A DNA stretch of 64,000 nucleotides from Palsa-504 sp963808315 (GTDB lineage Bacteria; Actinomycetota; Actinomycetes; Streptosporangiales; Streptosporangiaceae): positions 1-64,000 of the forward strand of contig CAWEFK010000025.1 of NCBI GenBank assembly GCA_963808315.1. Reading direction: 5' to 3'. Positions 7,330 through 15,438 of this stretch are shown here, piece by piece. The notes beneath the pieces are model-generated. The model was given only the letters and a program-made list of their open reading frames with translations. It was not told the origin of the DNA and ran no database searches. Numbering within the stretch: the first letter of the stretch is position 1; every line of letters begins with the position of its first letter. The position numbers and the translations under genes were made by a program.

Positions 7330-7548
7330 ATGGCTATGACAACGGACATCACATACGGCACGCCGGTCAACCTGGAGCTGAGCGGCGCGTACGTCGACCT
7401 CGGCGTCGAGCAGCGGGACGGCCAGCTGGTCATTCGCCTCGTCGTCGATGACGACGACGGCGCCACCAACCTGGCCCTCAGCCCGGAGCAGGCCGGACTA
7501 CTGGCCGACGTGCTCAAGGGTTTGGCCGAGATCCGAACGTGCGGGTGA
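7330..7548 (+). CDS. small acidic hypothetical protein
   Basis: A 72-residue protein (MAMTTDITYGTPVNLEL). AAAGGAG seven bases upstream marks the ATG. No family is recognised. The sequence pattern of alternating beta strands and a C-terminal helix (SPEQAGLLADVLKGLAEI) is common among small AICE genes. Confidence 0.6.
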   Translation: MAMTTDITYGTPVNLELSGAYVDLGVEQRDGQLVIRLVVDDDDGATNLALSPEQAGLLADVLKGLAEIRTCG

Positions 7549-7613
7549 TGGCCGGCCACTTGGCAGTCCCGGCCACCACCCAGACCCAACCCCCGGAAGA
7601 GGAAAGGATCAAG

Positions 7614-7922
7614 ATGTACTCTACCGATCGCACCGCGCCTGACCCGCCTTACGACGTGTACGCCCGACTGGAGGACCCGATGGGAGTCCTCGCCATCGGT
7701 CTCGGCCAGTGGGAAGACCGCGACGACAGCAAGCCGCAGCCGGAGGTGCGCCGGGCCGCGAACACCGCCATGGATGCTATCGACGGCATGCTCCGCGAGC
7801 TGCACACGATGCGCGCCCGGCTGGTGTCCGAGATCCGTACCTCCGACGACGCCACCGACGCCCGAGTGGACGCGATGCTGGGAGCGGCCAAGGCCGTCGG
7901 CACCACCGGAGCCGACCAGTGA
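7614..7922 (+). CDS. hypothetical protein with coiled-coil-like C-terminus
   Basis: A 102-residue protein preceded by GAGGAAAGGA, which fixes the ATG at 7614. The C-terminal half (VRRAANTAMDAIDGMLRELHTMRARLVSEI) is likely helical. No family is recognised. It overlaps the next gene by GTGA. Confidence 0.55.
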   Translation: MYSTDRTAPDPPYDVYARLEDPMGVLAIGLGQWEDRDDSKPQPEVRRAANTAMDAIDGMLRELHTMRARLVSEIRTSDDATDARVDAMLGAAKAVGTTGADQ

Positions 7923-8332
7923 CCGCCCCGAACCTGCCCCGGCTGGTGACGTGCAGCTGGACGGCCTACCGCCGCAGGTACGGGACGGCGGTGCGGATCT
8001 CGCTCGGCGTGCCGCGTATCAAGCTGCCGGACCCCAGGTACACCGACCGCGCCCACTACATCTACGTGGCCGAGCTGGCGCCGCGCCGCGCCTACTGGGA
8101 CGCTCCCGACTTCGACGAGCGCTACCTCGCGCAGGTGGCCCAGTTCGCCGACGACATCGACGCCAAGCTCAGCGCGATCGAGCCGGAGAACGGCGCGCTG
8201 TGCCTGCTGTGCTGGGAAAAGCAGGTCACCGGGCCTGAGCAGTGCCACCGACGTCTCGCCGCGGCCTTCCTGAGCGAGCGGTACGGCGTAGAGATCCCAG
8301 AGATGGACGCGGCGCCGGGCGTCTGCCGGTAA
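7919..8332 (+). CDS. DUF488-like protein
   Basis: A 137-residue protein starting at GTG in a GTGA overlap. It has an N-terminal beta region (VTCSWTAYRRRYGTAVRISLG) and the pattern LCLLCWEK...CHRRLAA, which matches the Cys/CHR signature of the DUF488 family. The molecular role of that family is not settled. Confidence 0.65.
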   Translation: MTAPNLPRLVTCSWTAYRRRYGTAVRISLGVPRIKLPDPRYTDRAHYIYVAELAPRRAYWDAPDFDERYLAQVAQFADDIDAKLSAIEPENGALCLLCWEKQVTGPEQCHRRLAAAFLSERYGVEIPEMDAAPGVCR

Positions 8333-8650
8333 TGCTGTGAAACCCCGCCCGGCTGGCAGGCCGCGCATGTGAGAGCTCGTCTTGGTCCACACCCCGGGGT
8401 GACTCCTCTGACGTAGGCGCCGCGTTCCGGGACGGACCCCCGGTTATGTCCACCAGATAGCGACAGAAGGCTCGAACTGGCCGTAATCAACGACGGCAAG
8501 AATGGCGACGTGGAGTTGTGGGAGAAATGGCGACGCGACCTTTATGACCTGCGATAAGGTGACATACCCGGCGCTTTCGGGATCTCTCCTAGGGGAATTC
8601 CGAGTAGCGTAGAAACGCTTTCTTGAATTCGTAGAGAAAAGGAGACTGGG
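8333..8650. other. intergenic region
   Basis: I see no credible gene in these 318 bp. The last 60 bp are AT-richer, with two GAATTC-GTAG-like repeats and the short dyad AGCG-TAGAAA-CGCT. AAAAGGAG precedes the next ATG. This end is likely to hold the promoter of the gene at 8651. Confidence 0.4.
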
Positions 8651-9373
8651 ATGCCCTCTCCCGTCACCACGACCGAACTCCCGACTGCCGGGAGGGTCAA
8701 GACCGGGCCCTTCCGCGTCAACCTGCCCGACGGTACCGACGTCGACTTCGACTGTGAAGTGCAAGATGGTCAGCGCCTGGTCGGCGTGAAGTTCGTCTAC
8801 GACGGGAAACCCGTAAAGCTGCTCGTGAGCCCGGTCCGGGCCGCTGGCTGTATCGCCGGCATCATGCAACAGGGAGGAGCCGACGACCTGGCCGCCGCGT
8901 TCCGCCGAGCCGCCCAGCAAGCCATGCGGCTGCGTATACCCCGACGACGTCAGCCTGGCCTCGGGACCGCCACCGCGCGGACCGCCGGTCAGCTCGCTGC
9001 CGAACACGCCCGCAAACTGACCGCGGCCGCGGCCGGAGGACCGGCCGCTGTTGCCGAGCTGCTCGGCTGCCCCGGCGACGTCGACGCCATGTACCAAGCG
9101 GCATTCCATGCTGCCGTGAACCGGATCCACGGCCTGCTCGCGGTCATCGAGCGACTGGCCCAGCCCGGCGACGGGCTGAAGGAATGGTCAAATGCCGACG
9201 AGCTATGTATCTGGCTCGGCGTCGCGAAGGAGGCGCTCCACTCGTGGAACACGACCGGACGAGGTCCACGGCGGCACCGGCTCGGAAAAGAAAACCGATA
9301 CCGTCGCGGTGATGTGGAGAAATGGCTGGTCACGCGAGCGATCGCGGCGGCCCGGATGAACCTCAGATCCTGA
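8651..9373 (+). CDS. hypothetical protein with C-terminal excisionase-type HTH
   Basis: A 240-residue protein. The first 75 residues are beta-rich, and the middle is Ala-rich and helical. Residues about 180-235 (WSNADELCIWLGVAKEALHSWNTTGRGPRRHRLGKENRYRRGDVEKWL) form a MerR/excisionase-type winged helix. AAAAGGAG supports the start. It is followed by a 13-bp terminator stem and stands alone as a transcription unit. It may be a regulator or a partition-type DNA binder. Confidence 0.65.
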   Translation: MPSPVTTTELPTAGRVKTGPFRVNLPDGTDVDFDCEVQDGQRLVGVKFVYDGKPVKLLVSPVRAAGCIAGIMQQGGADDLAAAFRRAAQQAMRLRIPRRRQPGLGTATARTAGQLAAEHARKLTAAAAGGPAAVAELLGCPGDVDAMYQAAFHAAVNRIHGLLAVIERLAQPGDGLKEWSNADELCIWLGVAKEALHSWNTTGRGPRRHRLGKENRYRRGDVEKWLVTRAIAAARMNLRS

Positions 9374-9392
9374 ACCGCCAGCCGCCTGGCAG

Positions 9393-9427
9393 AGTGCCCT
9401 GGCCGCGAGCACCACGGCCAGGGCACT
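9393..9427 (+). terminator. terminator hairpin
   Basis: AGTGCCCTGGCCG and CGGCCAGGGCACT form a perfect 13-bp stem with a 9-base loop, 19 bp after the previous stop. There is no T-run, which is common in GC-rich actinobacteria. Confidence 0.65.
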
Positions 9428-9537
9428 GAACTGCCGGCCCGGCGCGCGCCGGGCTAGGACCCGTCAGGCTCCGGCCTGTCCGGCCACCCGCCTTGCCGGT
9501 AACCCGAGAGTCGTAGTCCACCCGCTGCCTAGGACTT

Positions 9538-9561
9538 GTGCAACCGTGCAACCGTGCTATC
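9538..9561 (+). repeat. tandem 8-bp repeats before a CopG-like gene
   Basis: GTGCAACC at 9538 and 9546 and the variant GTGCTATC at 9554 are exactly tandem and end 10 bp before the ATG. Ribbon-helix-helix repressors often bind such short tandem half-sites. Confidence 0.5.
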
Positions 9562-9570
9562 GTCAGTGGC

Positions 9571-9750
9571 ATGGCTGATGAACAGGCGGTTACCTTCCGG
9601 CTACCGAAAGAGCTGCACCGGCGCCTTCGCCGCGTGGCCTTCGAGCTGGAGGTGTCAATGGTCGCCATCGCCATCGAGGGCATCGAGGCGCGCGTTGCCG
9701 AGCTGGAAGCGCAACCGCCCCCCAAAGCCATGGACGGCCCGCCCGGATAA
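9571..9750 (+). CDS. CopG-like ribbon-helix-helix protein
   Basis: A 59-residue protein with a beta strand followed by two helices (AVTFRLPKELHRRLRRVAFELEVSMVAIAIEGIEARVAEL). It is a small DNA-binding regulator of the MetJ/Arc/CopG type. It is monocistronic, with tandem repeats just upstream and a hairpin after it, so it probably represses its own promoter. Confidence 0.7.
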   Translation: MADEQAVTFRLPKELHRRLRRVAFELEVSMVAIAIEGIEARVAELEAQPPPKAMDGPPG

Positions 9751-9758
9751 CTGAAGCG

Positions 9759-9791
9759 CCCCCACCGCGATGTTGGAGCATCGCGGCGGGG
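9759..9791 (+). terminator. terminator hairpin after the CopG-like gene
   Basis: CCGCGATG (9765-9772) and CATCGCGG (9779-9786) pair, and outer C/G runs extend the stem. Confidence 0.55.
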
Positions 9792-9831
9792 ACTTGATCG
9801 CAACCCCCTGCGTACACAGGAGATGGACCCG

Positions 9832-10194
9832 ATGAGTACCGTACCGAACCCTGGCGGCCCGGAGCTGGGCGCCCAGCGCAGAGCGGCCGCGGCCGTTCAT
9901 GCCGACTTCCATGCGGCGCTGACCGATTACCAGGTCGGCGGCCCGGAGCCCGATTACGCGAGCTGGGCGCTGCGCCTGGCGCAGCACCTCGGCTCTCTCC
10001 TCGGCGCGCTCGGCGGTGACCCGGCGAGCCGCGGCGCTGCACCAGCTGAGGAAATGAGCGTCCGCGAGCTGCGGGGCGCCCTGGCCGACGTGATCAACGC
10101 GGCCGGGATGCGCGGCCAGGTCACCTTCGTGACCAGCCGCGGCCGCCGCGTCGCCGCGGTGGTTTCCGTGGCCGTCGCCGAGGGGGCCCGGTGA
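9832..10194 (+). CDS. protein with C-terminal Phd/YefM-like antitoxin domain
   Basis: A 120-residue protein. AGGAG at 9818-9822 favours the ATG at 9832 over that at 9823. Residues about 78-120 (MSVRELRGALADVINAAGMRGQVTFVTSRGRRVAAVVS) match the Phd/YefM fold, which binds DNA and neutralises Doc or RelE toxins. No toxin gene follows; the next gene is a membrane protein in GTGA overlap. It may be an orphan antitoxin or a regulator of the transfer operon. Confidence 0.65.
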   Translation: MSTVPNPGGPELGAQRRAAAAVHADFHAALTDYQVGGPEPDYASWALRLAQHLGSLLGALGGDPASRGAAPAEEMSVRELRGALADVINAAGMRGQVTFVTSRGRRVAAVVSVAVAEGAR

Positions 10195-10475
10195 GTACCG
10201 GCGCGCGGCGCATTCTTACCCGCACCTGCATAGCGGTGTCCGCCGTCATCCTGGCGGCGCTCGCCATCTCACCGGCACTCGACCGGCGCGCCCCGCTCGG
10301 CGGCCTGGGCATCTACGCCGCCGCGGCCGTCTCCGTCGTGGCCGGCCTGGTGTACCTGCGCAGGCCGCGGCGCCCCGATGATGACGAGTGGGACGCAGAC
10401 GACTGCCAGTGCCAGACAAGCAGGACCTGCTACCTGCACGCCCCCGCCGTGCCCGGAGAGGATGGTGCCCCGTGA
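10191..10475 (+). CDS. small membrane protein
   Basis: A 94-residue protein with two predicted membrane segments (CIAVSAVILAALAISPAL and GIYAAAAVSVVAGLVYL). A Cys-containing acidic tail follows. It starts at GTG overlapping the previous stop and is part of the run leading to the SpdB/TraB genes. Its function is unknown, perhaps plasmid spread. Confidence 0.6.
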   Translation: MSTGARRILTRTCIAVSAVILAALAISPALDRRAPLGGLGIYAAAAVSVVAGLVYLRRPRRPDDDEWDADDCQCQTSRTCYLHAPAVPGEDGAP

Positions 10476-10768
10476 GCACCGCGTCGATCCCCGACTTCAC
10501 CCCCGGCCAGGTCCGCGTCGCGTGCGATGCGTTCACTGGCGCGCTCGACGCCGTCGATGCGGGCTTCGCCGCTTACCGCGAGATGGTCGAGCGGTTCCGT
10601 GAGACCGGCACGTTCGCGGTCGACGACGAGACGCGCGCCAAGATCGAGGCGGCGATGCCCAGCGACCCCGCGATGGCAACCTTGGACGCGCTCGACGCGC
10701 TCGCGGTCGGGTTTCTCAAGCTCCCTCACGTCAGGACCATCCGCCGGATAGCAGGTGATCCCCGGTGA
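10472..10768 (+). CDS. hypothetical protein in the transfer operon
   Basis: A 98-residue helical, acidic protein with a GTG start in a GTGA overlap. No family is recognised. Its place between two membrane-protein genes suggests a transfer or spread accessory role. Confidence 0.55.
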   Translation: MSTASIPDFTPGQVRVACDAFTGALDAVDAGFAAYREMVERFRETGTFAVDDETRAKIEAAMPSDPAMATLDALDALAVGFLKLPHVRTIRRIAGDPR

Positions 10769-10977
10769 CCGCCCCGCTTGCCGTGGTCGTCGTCGTCATC
10801 GTGTCGGCGTACGCGCGGCTCAACGCCGTGGTGCTCGGCCAGTCCGTCTCGGTGCCCGTGATCGGCCTCGTCGCCGTCGCTGTGGTGCTCGCGCTGGCTG
10901 TGCTGCTGCTGGCCATCGTCCGGTCAATGGCCCGCGACGGCTGGCATGGTGTGCGGCCGCGGATGGTGGCCTGGTGA
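10765..10977 (+). CDS. small membrane protein
   Basis: A 70-residue protein with one or two hydrophobic segments (APLAVVVVVIVSAYARL and IGLVAVAVVLALAVLLLAIV). GTG start, overlapping both neighbours by GTGA. Such tiny membrane proteins commonly precede spd genes. Confidence 0.6.
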   Translation: MTAPLAVVVVVIVSAYARLNAVVLGQSVSVPVIGLVAVAVVLALAVLLLAIVRSMARDGWHGVRPRMVAW

Positions 10978-11651
10978 ACGGCGAGAGGCTGCGGCGCGGT
11001 TCCATGTGGCTGCTGGCGTCCGGTGTCGCTGCGATCGCCGCGATCGTGTCGTACTCCCACATCTATGACCTCGGCCGTGTCCACGGCGGTACGGGCACGG
11101 CCGCGCGGCTGCTGCCGCTGTCGGTCGACATGCTCATCCTCGTTGGGGAGCTGATGCTGCTGCACGAGGACGACGGCCGGGACAGCCGGTTCTGGCTCGG
11201 GTGGGCGCTGGTGTGGTCGGGCATCCTGGCCACGCTCGCCGCGAACGTCACCTACGGCGCTCAGTTCGGCATCGAGGGCGCGATCATCTGGGGCTGGCCC
11301 GCGTACTCGTTCATCATGGCGGCCGCGGGCATGGTGGCGATCGTCAAGCGAGGCAGCGGCGGGGCGCTCCGTACGGGCCGTACGGACGGTGAGGGCGCCA
11401 GCGGCCAGGAGGACGACGAAGGCCAGGCGCCGCCGCCCGCGCGTGAGGCTATCGTCGCTGACCTGGCCGAGCAGATCCGCAACGCGATCGCGTGGGGCGA
11501 GAAATGGCAGCCGGACTACCCGGGGCTAATGGCCGCGACTGGCTACCAGCGGTCGTGGTGCGAGAAAGCCGTACGGGAGGCCCGTACGGTCGCGTTCCTC
11601 ACCTCGACGGGAGGCCGGGCGACCGCTAGCGCCAACGGCCACGCGCCGTAA
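10974..11651 (+). CDS. DUF2637 / SpdB-like membrane protein
   Basis: A 225-residue protein with about four membrane segments in its first 140 residues (LLASGVAAIAAIVSYSHIYDLGRVHG..., LLPLSVDMLILVGELM). This is the DUF2637 pattern shared with SpdB-type proteins, which spread conjugative DNA through mycelium. The cytoplasmic tail holds a helix-turn-helix-like stretch (YPGLMAATGYQRSWCEKAVREAR). It lies directly upstream of the TraB-like gene, the standard AICE order. Confidence 0.8.
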   Translation: MNGERLRRGSMWLLASGVAAIAAIVSYSHIYDLGRVHGGTGTAARLLPLSVDMLILVGELMLLHEDDGRDSRFWLGWALVWSGILATLAANVTYGAQFGIEGAIIWGWPAYSFIMAAAGMVAIVKRGSGGALRTGRTDGEGASGQEDDEGQAPPPAREAIVADLAEQIRNAIAWGEKWQPDYPGLMAATGYQRSWCEKAVREARTVAFLTSTGGRATASANGHAP

Positions 11652-11667
11652 GAGAACCGAATAAGTC

Positions 11668-11714
11668 CCCGGGCCGGGGCCACCGACCAAAGTAAGCACC
11701 CGGCCCGGGTTTCT
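11668..11714 (+). terminator. terminator between spdB-like and traB-like genes
   Basis: CCCGGGCC (11668-11675) and GGCCCGGG (11702-11709) flank a 26-bp loop, and TTTCT follows. It may limit read-through into the transfer gene. Confidence 0.5.
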
Positions 11715-11737
11715 ACTCCCGAAGGAGCGAATCCATC

Positions 11738-13812
11738 ATGGCCGAGCAGCCGTTTGATGACCACCCCGTCGACGAGCCGGACTCTGCCGCCGAGATCGCG
11801 GTCGAACCTGACAATGCGATCGAGGGGACGGTCGTCCTGTTCCCCGGCGCCGCGCCGCCGCCCGCCCCGCGCAAGGCCAAGTTCGGCGAGGTCGCTGAGC
11901 TTCGCCCGATCCTGCCCGAGCACCTCCGCACGGTGGCAGCTGCCCGCAAGCACTACGGATGGCACGCCAAGCGCGCCCGGCACCATTCCCTCTACCACCT
12001 CGTCAGGCTGCCGAGCCGGGCAGCGAACACGGTCAGGTGGGCCGCGCTTGGGCTGCTCAAGCTCGGCTGGATAGAGCTCAACTGGTGGTGGGTAACCGAG
12101 CAGACCTACCTCCGCTCGCAGGCCGTCCGCGACAACGACCCGCGCACGTGGGAGTCGCTCCACAAGCACGCCATCAAGCGGCGGGCGTTCCGCGGCTCCG
12201 TGCTCGGCGTCCAGAGGTCGCCGTTGCCCTGCTCATCGGCTGCGGGCTCGCGTTCGCGCCGTGGTGGGCATGGGTGGCCGCCGCCCTGGGCGTGCTGCCC
12301 ACGCTCGCGTGGTTCGGCCGGCCCGATGACAAGCCGATACTCACCTCGGCCAGCGTGCCCGTGGCGTACGAGACGCTGTCGTTCGAGGTGGTCGTGCGCG
12401 CCTTGGAAGGACTGCGCATCGCGGGCATCAACCAGGCACTCGGCAAGGACCGGGCGAACGCCATCGTGCTCATCGACCCGATCCAGCGCGACGGGCAGGG
12501 CTGGCTGGCCCGGCTCGACCTGCCGTTCGGCGTGACCGCTGGCGAGGTGTCAGAGAAGCGCGAGAAACTCGCCAGCGGACTGCGGCGCCAGCTCGGCACG
12601 GTGTGGCCGGAGACGATCCACAAGCGCCATCCTGGCGCCCTCGCGCTGTACGTCGGCGACGAGGACATGACAAGGCGGATCAGCCCGCGTGGCCGCTGGC
12701 GGCGCGGCACGGCCGACGTGTTCGCGCCGCGGGTGTTCGGCACCGACCCGCGGGCCCGGACCATACCGTCACGCTCATGTTCGCGTCGGTCATCATCGGC
12801 GCGATCCCCCGCATGGGCAAGACGTTCCTGCTGCGCCTGCTGCTGCTGATCTGCGCCCTTGACCTGCGGGTAGAGATCCACGCCTACGACTTCAAGGGAA
12901 CAGGTGACCTCAAGCCCATCGCCGCAGGTCGCGCACCGATACCGGGCCGGTGACGAGCCCGAAGACATCGACTACATGGTCGCCGACATCCGCGCCCTGC
13001 GCACCGAGCTGCGCCGCCGCACGAAGGTAATCCGCAACATGGATGAGACCGCTGCCCGGAGAACAAGGTCACGCCCGAGCTGGCCAGCGACCCGAAACTC
13101 GGCCTGCATCCGATCGCCGTGGCGGTCGACGAGTGCCAGATCGGATTCGAGCACCCGGAATACGGCAAGGAACTCATCGCCATCAGCACCGACCTGGTTA
13201 AGCGCGGGCCCGCGCTCGGCATCATGCTGATGCTCGCTACCCAGCGGCCGGACGCGCAGTCGATCCCAACGGGCATCAGCGCGAACGCCGTGCTGCGGAT
13301 GTGCCTCAAGGTGATGGGCCAGGTCGAGAACGACATGGTGCTCGGCACGTCGATGTACAAGAACGGCATCAGGGCTACCATGTTCAGCCGCGACGACAAG
13401 GGCGTGTTCTACTTCGCGGGCGAGGGACTCAGCCCGGCCATCGTCCGCGGCTACGGGTTCGACATGCCCGCATCCAAGGTCATCGTCGCCCGCGCCCGCA
13501 CCATGCGCGAGGCGGCCGGCCGGCTGACCGGGTACGCGCTCGGCGAAGACGCCGACGTCGAGGTGCGGTCGATCGCCGAGGACGTGCTGCTCGTATTCCG
13601 CGACGATGCCCGGCTGTACCTGACCACGATCGCCGCGCGGCTCGCCGAGTCCATCCCGGCCGCCTACGCGGACATCACGGCCGACGCCGTGGCGAGCCAG
13701 CTCCGCAACCTCGGGGTCGAACTCCAAGAAGGTCCGCGAGCCCGGCGGGGTGCCGCTGGCCGGGTTTGAGCGGGCCGCCATCATCCCGCTGATAGGCGGT
13801 CCCGATGTCTAG
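11738..13812 (+). CDS. traB: FtsK/SpoIIIE-type DNA translocase (TraB-like), frameshifted
   Basis: The conserved protein can be read in six segments joined by about five one-base shifts, near 12208, 12755, 12925, 13055 and 13730. The restored product is about 690 residues. It has a membrane-proximal region (VALLIGCGLAFAPWWAWVAAAL), a Walker A of the form GAIPRMGKTF near 12795, a Walker B AVAVDECQ near 13110 and the FtsK signature ATQRPDAQSIPTGISANAVLRMCLKV. TraB proteins of actinomycete plasmids and AICEs move double-stranded DNA between cells. CGAAGGAG supports the ATG. The gene is either broken or affected by sequence errors. Confidence 0.8.
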
Positions 13813-13827
13813 CCGTGCCGGGACACT

Positions 13828-13995
13828 GTGTTCCGCTAGCGGAACACTCGCTGACCTGCGGTTTCCCGGTTTGCCGGAACACCCGGAACGCGGGCATGAC
13901 CGCGCTGACCTGCGATGTTCCGCAGAACCGGCGTTCCGGCCGGATCGGCGCTCGCAGTACCCCCGGGGGGCCGGGGATGAGAGGGACCGATGTTG
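13828..13995. repeat. GGAAC/GTTCC repeat cluster, candidate clt/transfer-origin locus
   Basis: A perfect 20-bp palindrome lies at 13828-13847 with halves GTGTTCCGCT and AGCGGAACAC. GGAAC or GTTCC recurs five more times up to 13995. CGCTGACCTGCG appears twice. The cluster begins 15 bp after the traB-like stop. TraB proteins of Streptomyces plasmids bind short repeats in a non-coding clt locus close to traB, so this is a natural candidate (inference). A GCGGAACAC pair also occurs near 28908. Confidence 0.5.
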
Positions 13996-14427
13996 CGGAA
14001 CAGACCGCGGCTAGCCATCACCTGCGGGCGGTGCGGGAAGCCACGCGAAGGCATCCGGCATGTGTGCGTGTCCAACAGCAAGCGGTCGGCCACGGTCAAG
14101 CCGTCGATCAGCTTCGGCAAGTGCCCGTCGTGCAAGAAGGCCGTCGGCAACCCGCTCACGCACGTCTGCGCGCCGCGCTCGGACTTCAAGGCCCGCAAGT
14201 CCAAGGCCGCGAAGCTGGAGAAGGCCCGCGAGCGGGAGAAGGCCCGCAAGAAGCGGCAGGCCGAGCAGCACCCTTTCGAGTCCTGCCGCGACGACCAGTG
14301 CAAGCGCCCGCTGTGCGTGGCGTACAGGACCGGCTGGCACGAAGGGGAAGCGGCCGGCCTTGGTGCCGGCTACGAGTCGGGGTTCGCCGCTGGCCTGGCG
14401 TCGTGCCCAGGACCTCACAACGGATAG
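13990..14427 (+). CDS. zinc-ribbon protein with charged coiled coil
   Basis: A 145-residue protein with CGRCGKPREGIRHVC, CPSCKK...HVC and CRDDQCKRPLC clusters, so two or three zinc sites. Between them lies a Lys/Glu/Arg-rich helix of about 45 residues. The C-terminus is Gly-rich (GWHEGEAAGLGAGYESGFAAG). Similar genes of unknown function lie in AICE transfer regions. Confidence 0.65.
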   Translation: MLRNRPRLAITCGRCGKPREGIRHVCVSNSKRSATVKPSISFGKCPSCKKAVGNPLTHVCAPRSDFKARKSKAAKLEKAREREKARKKRQAEQHPFESCRDDQCKRPLCVAYRTGWHEGEAAGLGAGYESGFAAGLASCPGPHNG

Positions 14428-14437
14428 GTGGTGACCC

Positions 14438-14707
14438 GTGCTGGTCATGGTGATGGAACGCGTTCTGGTCGTGCTCGGGCTGCTGCTCGGCTATGCCGTG
14501 CTCTGCGCCGTCAAGCCCAAGAAGGACTGCCGCAGGTGCAACGGATGGGGCAGCCGCAAGAAGCGGATGCGCGCCGCCCGTTCGGCCTGCGGGAAGTGCG
14601 GCGCGACCGGGCGGCAGTTCCGGCCCGGTGCCCGGTTCGTGCACAACCTCATCGGCCTGGCCGTCGAGGCCGTCCGTGAGCACGTCGAGCGACGGGAGGC
14701 TGACTGA
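14438..14707 (+). CDS. DnaJ-like zinc motif membrane protein
   Basis: An 89-residue protein with one N-terminal membrane segment. CRRCNGWG and CGKCGATG follow, both of the CxxCxGxG type. Start GTG 14438; an upstream GTG is possible. Its stop overlaps the next ATG. Function unknown. Confidence 0.6.
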   Translation: MLVMVMERVLVVLGLLLGYAVLCAVKPKKDCRRCNGWGSRKKRMRAARSACGKCGATGRQFRPGARFVHNLIGLAVEAVREHVERREAD

Positions 14708-15090
14708 TGAGCAAATGTCCGGGCCTGCATTGCCCCGGCTGCGGTGACGGTGACGGCGCGGTGGTGCTGTACGGCGGCGGGGCCGTCGTGGTGGCCATCC
14801 TGGCTGTCGAGTGGATCGCGTCTCACGCGTGGGAGTTGCTCGCCGTCACGGCCGCGTGCGGCACCCTGGCCGTCGCTGCCGTCGTCTGGCTGATCCGCAG
14901 GCAGGAACGCCGGGAGGCGGTGGCCGCGGTCGAGCGGCCCTATCTGATCGAGCGGGACGTGCCTCCGGCGGTGGACCCGGCCGGCCATCGGGCCATCGGG
15001 CCATCGGTCATCAACCTGAACTTCTACGGCGTGCCCGCGACCCAGCGGGCCGAGATCATCCGCAGCGCCATCGAGAGGAACCCTTCATGA
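14707..15090 (+). CDS. membrane protein with N-terminal Cys pair
   Basis: A 127-residue protein. CPGLHCPGCG lies at the N-terminus, followed by two membrane segments (VVLYGGGAVVVAILAVEWI and LLAVTAACGTLAVAAVVWLI) and a soluble tail. It starts in a TGATG overlap and ends in an ATGA overlap, so it is co-translated with its neighbours. Confidence 0.6.
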   Translation: MSKCPGLHCPGCGDGDGAVVLYGGGAVVVAILAVEWIASHAWELLAVTAACGTLAVAAVVWLIRRQERREAVAAVERPYLIERDVPPAVDPAGHRAIGPSVINLNFYGVPATQRAEIIRSAIERNPS

Positions 15091-15269
15091 TCACCATCGC
15101 CGTCATCGCCGGCATCGTCTACCTGGCTTTCCACCTGGGATCCGGCCACACCCACCACCGCTACGCCAAGGCTCACGGGCTGCGGCCGAATTTCTACTGG
15201 TCCTCGGTGCGCGGGCCGTACGCCAGCGTCCGGCTGCCCGGCGGGTTCAGGGTCGGGCACCGGCTGTAG
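15087..15269 (+). CDS. small membrane-anchored protein
   Basis: A 60-residue protein with one hydrophobic segment (ITIAVIAGIVYLAFHL), a His-rich turn (GHTHHRY) and an Arg-rich tail. It is the last gene of the four-gene run after the clt-like locus and is followed by a hairpin. Confidence 0.55.
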   Translation: MITIAVIAGIVYLAFHLGSGHTHHRYAKAHGLRPNFYWSSVRGPYASVRLPGGFRVGHRL

Positions 15270-15278
15270 GCGACGGGG

Positions 15279-15308
15279 GGCCTTGGCCGGCGCCCGTCGG
15301 CCAAGGCC
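15279..15308 (+). terminator. terminator hairpin
   Basis: GGCCTTGGCCG (15279-15289) and CGGCCAAGGCC (15298-15308) form an 11-bp stem just after the previous stop. Confidence 0.6.
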
Positions 15309-15320
15309 ACCGGCGACGGG

Positions 15321-15351
15321 TACCGCAGAAAGGTAGGCATTTTCTGCGGTA
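15321..15351. repeat. 11-9-11 inverted repeat, dif/lox-like candidate recombination site
   Basis: TACCGCAGAAA (15321-15331) and TTTCTGCGGTA (15341-15351) are perfect 11-bp arms around a 9-bp spacer. A third partial arm, TTTCTGCG, follows near 15408. The repeat lies 88 bp before a tyrosine recombinase gene. The size fits core sites of such enzymes. A terminator or operator is the alternative. Confidence 0.45.
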
Positions 15352-15438
15352 ACACGATCAGTGACCAGGGACGGAACCGGGCCGGGACGACCCCGACTCA
15401 GGGTGAATTTCTGCGATAGGGAACGGGAGGGCACCATC

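Noticed and set aside
9832..10768. Classical Phd-Doc toxin-antitoxin pair
   Set aside because: The following genes encode a two-span membrane protein and a helical unknown; no Fic/Doc HPFxxGN motif or RelE-like fold is seen.
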